NCBI RefSeq assembly: GCF_015278125.1
Contig: NZ_JADILO010000011.1
Span: 1-64,000, forward strand
Origin: Vibrio fluminensis
GTDB taxonomy: Bacteria; Pseudomonadota; Gammaproteobacteria; Enterobacterales; Vibrionaceae
Length of the DNA stretch: 64,000 nt
Direction of reading: 5' to 3'
Every line of letters starts with the position of its first letter. Position 1 is the stretch's first letter. Shown piece by piece: positions 59,858 to 64,000 of the stretch. Made by a program: the position numbers and the translations under genes. The notes beneath the pieces were generated by a model. That model worked only from the letters and a program-made list of their open reading frames with translations. It had not been told where the DNA came from and did no database searches.

Positions 59858-59940
59858 TTGAGCGGAATCGAGAATTTGGAACGCTTCGCTCCGAGATCGG
59901 ACCTAGTCCTTCGAGATAAAACAACTTAAACCCCGTTCCA

Positions 59941-60220
59941 TACACGAAACACTCCAATATCTGTCAGCGACAACATTCCGTGTGCGAAGCATTCCCGCAT
60001 CCGTAAGCGACTGCGTTCCGTGCGCGAAGCATTCCCGCATCCGTAAGCGACAGCGTTCCGTGCGCAAAGCATTCCCACCTCCGTGAGAGGCAACATTCCG
60101 TGCGCGAAGCATTCCCACCTCCGTGAGCGGCAGCGTTCCGTGCACGAAGCATTCCCGCCTCCGTGAGCGGCAGTGTTCCGTGCTCGAAGCATTCCCGTCT
60201 CCGTAAGCGACAGCGTTCCG
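59941..60220. repeat. Tandem array of seven 40-bp units
   Basis: Seven consecutive units of exactly 40 bp, phased as ...GAAGCATTCCCGCATCCG / TAAGCGACAGCGTTCCGTGC. The first unit (59941-59980) is degenerate; the others differ at a few positions each, with covarying CATCCGTAAGCGA and CCTCCGTGAGCGG versions. Each unit is itself two related ~20 bp halves around GGAAYGCT and ACGGA. A related fragment (GGAACGCTTCGCTCCGAG) lies at 59879. There are no spacers, so it is not CRISPR. Period 40 is not a multiple of 3 and the open frames across it are artefacts. Confidence 0.92.
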
Positions 60221-60227
60221 TTATCGG

Positions 60228-61019
60228 TTACCCGTTGGTACTCTCAAATATCTTATCGGCTGATGCGGCAACAAACCCAGGATAAAGCTCACCGTTTTCC
60301 ATTGGGTAGCGCTTAGCAAACTCGTAGAAACCTCCGGGGATAAGCACTACCCCATCATCAAATTCCACTTGAACTTTGTCTGCCATAGTAGACGACTGCT
60401 CTAACAATACATCTGGGGAACCTTTTACCTCACCACCCGATTGATTAATCACAAAACCACAAGCTTTAAGGTAGTCATTCACCTGTTGCACTTGGTCAAA
60501 CTGATTGAGCTGATTAACACTCACGGTAAAGTGGTTAGCGCCATAACCGTGCGCGGCTAACCACGCGGCGTACTCACTCTCTTGTGCGAGGCGTTGATAA
60601 TCTTGATGCGTCAATTGCCAAGGGCGACCGGCGTACAAAAACTCACTACCTTGCATATCCTCCGCGGATACTTGAGCAACCAACTGTTTGACTATCATTT
60701 GTAGCTGCGTAGAGCACTCTTCAACTTTAAGTTGGCTGATAAACACTTTAGGTTGAGTTGGGTCAGGGTGTTGATAGTGCTTGGCGACCAGTTTTTTGGC
60801 TTCAAACAGATAATCGCCAGCCTCTTGGTAGCCTAACGCCAAGAAAGGTTTAGCTAACACCTCTAACTCAACTGGCGCTAAGTTGAAGGTACGCAGGGCT
60901 ATGTGGTCATTGATTAGTGGTTCATCTTCTTGCAGCAGCTTATGCACATTACCCGCGGAAGGGCAAAGGCGCGAGGTATAATCTTCCCATAGCGACTGGA
61001 ACAATGTATCTGGCGTCAT
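60228..61019 (-). CDS. DUF1338 / HglS-type 2-oxoadipate dioxygenase-decarboxylase family protein
   Basis: 263-residue protein of the DUF1338 family, whose characterised members are Fe(II)-dependent enzymes converting 2-oxoadipate to 2-hydroxyglutarate in lysine breakdown. Candidate metal ligands: His in NDHIALRTFN (near 38-47), His in GYGANHFTVSVN (near 158-169) and Glu in GGFYEFAKRYP (near 230-240). Start ATG after GGAGGCGC. It follows astD in the same direction with a 112 bp gap, so a role next to arginine/succinyl catabolism is likely; the exact substrate here is not known. Confidence 0.82.
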   Translation of the reverse strand: MTPDTLFQSLWEDYTSRLCPSAGNVHKLLQEDEPLINDHIALRTFNLAPVELEVLAKPFLALGYQEAGDYLFEAKKLVAKHYQHPDPTQPKVFISQLKVEECSTQLQMIVKQLVAQVSAEDMQGSEFLYAGRPWQLTHQDYQRLAQESEYAAWLAAHGYGANHFTVSVNQLNQFDQVQQVNDYLKACGFVINQSGGEVKGSPDVLLEQSSTMADKVQVEFDDGVVLIPGGFYEFAKRYPMENGELYPGFVAASADKIFESTNG

Positions 61020-61131
61020 AGCGCCTCCTTGTTTCGGTGTAGGGTGTCGTTATTGTTATTTGAGTGGTCAATCAAGTGTAGTGTAAGACTAAGTCACTAG
61101 AGCATTAACCTATGTGACTTAGTCTAAGTTT

Positions 61132-62589
61132 TTACAATGTGATGCCAGGGCTCAGGCTATCGGGCAGCTGGGGTTGCTCGCCTTCCATTGAAGCCATTGG
61201 GTAAGCGCAGTAATCAGCTGCGTAATAAGCACTTGGACGCAAGTTGCCCGACGCCCCCGGCCCACCAAATGGCGCATCGCCACTGGCTCCGGTTAACTGA
61301 CGATTGCGGTTAACAATACCCGCTCGGATATGCTCAACGAAATACTCCCACTCAGCGTCATCGGTGGAGACTAACCCTGCTGACAAACCAAAGCGGGTAT
61401 CATTGGCGAACTCTACCGCTTGCTCGATGCCTTGATAGCGGATCACTTGCAGTAAAGGGCCAAAATACTCTTCATCCGGCAACGCTTCGACAGCCGTTAC
61501 ATCAATGATGCCCGGTGAAACAAATGCGCATGAACCTAACTTTGCTTCAATGAGACTTTCACCACCGAGTGATTGCAGGTTTTGCTGCGCATCGAGAATT
61601 ATTTTCGCCGCCGCTTGAGAGATCTGAGGTCCCATAAAAGGCGCGGGGTCGGCAAAAGGTTGATCAACACGAATATTGCGCGTGGCCTCGACTAGTCTCA
61701 CCAGCAGTTGATCACCTTTATCGCCGCTTGGTACATACAGTCGGCGCGCACAGGTACAACGCTGACCAGCACTGACAAATGCAGATTGGATAATGGTATA
61801 AACGGTCGCATCGAGATCTCCGTACTGCTCTGAAATCACCATCGGGTTGTTACCGCCCATCTCCAGCGCCAGCATTTTATCTGGCTGACCTGCAAACTGG
61901 CGATGCAGTAAGTGCCCAGTATTAGCGCTGCCGGTAAACAACAGCCCATCAATCCCTTTTGATTCAGCGAGCGCGATCCCGGTCTCTTTACCGCCTTGAA
62001 CTAAGTTAATCACACCATCAGGCAAACCCGCTTTCTGCCAAAGTTTCATCGCTAGTTCACCCGTCCACGGAGTTTGCTCCGACGGCTTAAACACAACGGT
62101 ATTACCGGCTAACAGCGCAGGGACAATATGCCCATTGGGTAAATGTGCAGGAAAATTATAAGGACCAAAAACAGCCATAACGCCTAACGGTCGGTGACGC
62201 AGGACGATTTGATTACCTGCTGCCTCACGTTGCGACTCACCCGTGCGCTGATGATAAGCACGAATTGAAATGGCAATTTTACCCGCCATTGCCGCCGCTT
62301 CCGTACGCGTTTCCCACAGCGGCTTCCCGGTCTCTTTGGCAATCACCTCAGCAACTTGCTCGCTATTGGCTTTCACCAATTCCGCAAAGCGCAACACGAC
62401 CGCTTCACGCTGCTCAAAGCTCAGCTTTTTCCAGCTTAAAAATGCCCGTCTTGCGGATGAAACCGCCTCATCCACTTGAGCCGCCGTTGCGCTGCGGCTT
62501 TGCCATACTACTTCACCACTGTATGGTGTGATTGACTCTATCGTTTCACCTTCACCTTCTAGCCACTTACCTGCTATCCACTGTGTCAT
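61132..62589 (-). CDS. astD: Succinylglutamate-semialdehyde dehydrogenase
   Basis: NAD-dependent oxidation of N-succinylglutamate semialdehyde to N-succinylglutamate in the AST pathway. 485 residues of the aldehyde dehydrogenase fold: [20 protein letters not shown] (near 137-156), catalytic Glu in [12 protein letters not shown] (near 240-251) and catalytic Cys in [15 protein letters not shown] (near 273-287). The ATG at 62589 follows AAGGAATGATGAT; the open frame runs to 62745 inside astA. Gap to astA is 25 bp. Confidence 0.95.
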   Translation of the reverse strand: MTQWIAGKWLEGEGETIESITPYSGEVVWQSRSATAAQVDEAVSSARRAFLSWKKLSFEQREAVVLRFAELVKANSEQVAEVIAKETGKPLWETRTEAAAMAGKIAISIRAYHQRTGESQREAAGNQIVLRHRPLGVMAVFGPYNFPAHLPNGHIVPALLAGNTVVFKPSEQTPWTGELAMKLWQKAGLPDGVINLVQGGKETGIALAESKGIDGLLFTGSANTGHLLHRQFAGQPDKMLALEMGGNNPMVISEQYGDLDATVYTIIQSAFVSAGQRCTCARRLYVPSGDKGDQLLVRLVEATRNIRVDQPFADPAPFMGPQISQAAAKIILDAQQNLQSLGGESLIEAKLGSCAFVSPGIIDVTAVEALPDEEYFGPLLQVIRYQGIEQAVEFANDTRFGLSAGLVSTDDAEWEYFVEHIRAGIVNRNRQLTGASGDAPFGGPGASGNLRPSAYYAADYCAYPMASMEGEQPQLPDSLSPGITL

Positions 62590-62614
62590 ATCATCATTCC
62601 TTAACTGTTTGACG

Positions 62615-63634
62615 TTATTGCGCAAGCATGCGCACGTAATCCCCGTGTTCGACCTGCAAAGCCGCTGCAACATCCGGTGCGATAATGACCGACTCAGTGG
62701 CATGGTCGTGAGCCGCTTTAGCCGCGACGGCTCTAAAGTTTTCAAACAAGGTGTTACTGATCAAATAGTCGTTATCGCTACTGTGCTCACTGATAGCAAC
62801 TTTGGCACGGAAAGAGTGACGCACCGATTCGATATTACGCAAATCGCACTCGACGGTCGGGCCACCATCAAAAATATCGACGTAATTACGACAGGTGAAA
62901 CCCTCTTTTTCCAATAGACTCAATGCTGGCTTGGTATTGTCATGCACCCGCCCAATGACCGCTTGCGCTGCTGGACTAAGCAAATTGATGTAGATAGGTA
63001 ACTTCGGCATTAGGTCGGCAATAAATCCTTTCTTACCAATCCCGGTTAAGTAATCTGCCATGGTAAAGTCGATACTGAAAAAATTCTCTTGCAGCCATTG
63101 CCAAAATGGAGAGTTGCCCTCTTCATCAGAGACACCACGCATCTCAGCAAAAACGGTTTTTGAGAAACGATGAGGATGCTCCGCCATCATCAAAAAGCGG
63201 CACTTCGACATCAAACGTCCATTGAGACCACCACGGAACTTCTCACGCAAAAACAAGGTACAAATTTCACTGCATCCAGTGTAGTTATTGCCAAAGGTCA
63301 GCAGCTTCACCACATTATTCACCCCCAACTTGGGCGATGAATGAACGATGGTACTGATGTGGTAAGAATAAAACGGCACATCCCAACCAATCGATGCTTC
63401 AATCCCAGTACAGCCAGCCACTTCATCACTGTCACTATCAAAACCGACCATGAGATAACCTTCATCACCAGGTTCGGTAACTTGAGGTTTAGCGAAGCTA
63501 TATTCTGAGTGGGTGATACGGTTAGTCAGTAATTCTTGATTAACCGGTAGAGAAGTAAATCCGTGACCAGATTCCACTGCACAGGTGTGCAACGCATCAT
63601 AGTCTGACATAGAGATAGGACGAACAACCAGCAT
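62615..63634 (-). CDS. astA: Arginine N-succinyltransferase
   Basis: First enzyme of arginine succinyltransferase catabolism: succinyl-CoA plus arginine. 339 residues beginning [30 protein letters not shown], with family blocks [19 protein letters not shown] (near 91-109), [20 protein letters not shown] (near 122-141) and [16 protein letters not shown] (near 250-265). Excellent GGAGGGAG ribosome site. Preceded by the end of an aminotransferase gene (astC/argD) in the same direction. Confidence 0.96.
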   Translation of the reverse strand: MLVVRPISMSDYDALHTCAVESGHGFTSLPVNQELLTNRITHSEYSFAKPQVTEPGDEGYLMVGFDSDSDEVAGCTGIEASIGWDVPFYSYHISTIVHSSPKLGVNNVVKLLTFGNNYTGCSEICTLFLREKFRGGLNGRLMSKCRFLMMAEHPHRFSKTVFAEMRGVSDEEGNSPFWQWLQENFFSIDFTMADYLTGIGKKGFIADLMPKLPIYINLLSPAAQAVIGRVHDNTKPALSLLEKEGFTCRNYVDIFDGGPTVECDLRNIESVRHSFRAKVAISEHSSDNDYLISNTLFENFRAVAAKAAHDHATESVIIAPDVAAALQVEHGDYVRMLAQ

Positions 63635-63935
63635 CGATACTCCCTCCAGATACTGATATCAACACCGCAATCTCAAGCAGGTTCAAGGCAAGCGAGTTGC
63701 CATAACCACTTAAGAACCGCTGCGGGGTTGATATAGCGAAAACAGAGCTCTGTTTTCGCTGAATGTTGTAATTATACCAATCAGCATAAGTCTTTGATCA
63801 TCCTTGCTGATTAAAATCGCTGATAACGTTGTTGCAGATTTTGTAATTAGAATAACTAGTTAGCGGCAATCTGCGTCTAGTTCTAAGCGATTTTTCTTGC
63901 GCAATTTTCTGACCACTTACTTATCCTGATTGGTA
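63635..63935. other. astC/argD to astA intergenic region
   Basis: About 300 bp with no gene. It holds the 26-bp palindrome and copy 2 of the MITE-like element, which fills most of the space next to the aminotransferase stop codon. Confidence 0.7.
63735..63760. repeat. Perfect 26-bp palindrome between astC/argD and astA
   Basis: AGCGAAAACAGAG followed by its exact complement CTCTGTTTTCGCT. No T-tract on either side, so it is not a typical terminator. It could be an mRNA processing or stabilising hairpin within the ast transcript, or an operator. Confidence 0.75.
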
Positions 63936-63936
63936 T
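63773..63936 (-). mobile_element. MITE-like element, copy 2
   Basis: 164 bp, almost the reverse complement of 22356-22520. Ends TATACCAATCAGCATAAGT and ACTTATCCTGATTGGTAT are inverted repeats of each other with one or two mismatches. Interior blocks GCTGATAACGTTGTTGCAGA, TTTTGTAATTAGAATAACTA and GCGATTTTTCTTGCGCAATT match copy 1. Its right end touches the stop codon of the aminotransferase gene. Confidence 0.82.
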
Positions 63937-64000
63937 TAGTTAGTCAGGCTTGCGAGAGCCTTATCCAGTTTTTCTAAACCTTGTTCGATATCTTGCTTAC
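63936..64000 (-). CDS. C-terminal end of acetylornithine/succinylornithine aminotransferase (partial)
   Basis: The last 20 codons (KQDIEQGLEKLDKALASLTN then TAA) are in the window; the rest lies beyond the right edge. The amphipathic ending (DIEQGLEKLDKAL) resembles the C-terminus of ArgD/AstC aminotransferases, and the position just upstream of astA is where astC stands in the ast operon. The stop codon lies at the border of the MITE-like element. Identity is inferred from context. Confidence 0.65.
   Translation of the reverse strand, partial: KQDIEQGLEKLDKALASLTN

Noticed and set aside
59903..60192. Three overlapping minus-strand open frames with repeated RARN/GGGN-type peptide units
   Set aside because: They are the three reading phases of the 40-bp tandem DNA repeat; the period is not a multiple of 3 and there is no ribosome site or unique region.
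59941..60220. Possible CRISPR array
   Set aside because: The 40-bp units are contiguous with no unique spacers, and no cas genes are present.

Overview
The window is a piece of a Vibrio main chromosome. The strongest evidence is MotX (a component of the sodium-driven polar flagellar motor found in Vibrio), the neighbourhood rlmB-rnr-motX-purA, the E. coli-like blocks zur/dusA/pspG and slyD-yheV-kefB-kefG/yheS-yheT-yheU-prkB-crp, and protein sequences close to those I know from Vibrio. The species cannot be named from sequence alone. Most of the window is core genome. No phage, transposase gene, integron or CRISPR array was seen.

Layout. Positions 1-430 are the leader and twin promoters of an rRNA operon that runs leftward out of the window. 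Positions 576-4937 (minus) hold cysJIH, which turns PAPS into sulfite and then sulfide. Positions 5106-9676 hold small and envelope genes: a TIGR04219-type outer membrane barrel, pspG with a clear sigma-54 promoter, dusA, an orphan small membrane protein, zur and cheX. Positions 10161-15868 (minus) are a second sulfur operon, cobA-cysD-cysN-SLC13 permease-cysC, covering uptake, activation and siroheme supply. Together the two cys loci cover assimilation from sulfate to sulfide. Positions 16161-22345 hold cpdB, a Crp/Fnr-type regulator, elaA, a DMT exporter, a ytfB/oapA-like gene, fklB and a DUF2780 protein.

Positions 22627-36290 (minus) are the ribosomal protein superoperon S10-spc-alpha, from rpsJ to rplQ with secY and rpoA. 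Its regulatory parts can be read: the S10 promoter and leader hairpins, a terminator and new promoter between rpsQ and rplN, and an alpha promoter with an S4-type pseudoknot leader before rpsM. It is followed upstream by rlmB and rnr (minus), a secreted amidohydrolase behind a PurR-like operator, motX behind a textbook sigma-28 promoter, and purA.

The clearest accessory segment is 44288-50540. A sucrose-type PTS EIIBC, a GH32 hydrolase, an RpiR-type regulator and an isoaspartyl peptidase are transcribed leftward, and an RpiB/AlsB-type isomerase plus an AlsE-like epimerase are transcribed rightward from the shared promoter region. There is no fructokinase and no LacI-type ScrR. The enzyme set suggests uptake of a phosphorylated disaccharide that feeds an allose/allulose-phosphate branch, rather than ordinary sucrose use. 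This is the best candidate here for an undescribed system.

The right end holds slyD through crp and then an arginine succinyltransferase operon: the 3' end of astC/argD, astA, astD and a DUF1338 gene.

Repeats. A ~165 bp element with terminal inverted repeats occurs twice in opposite orientation (22356-22520 and 63773-63936); the second copy touches a stop codon. Seven tandem 40-bp units lie between crp and the DUF1338 gene, and related units lie beside rlmB. A degenerate four-copy repeat lies at 9752-10105.
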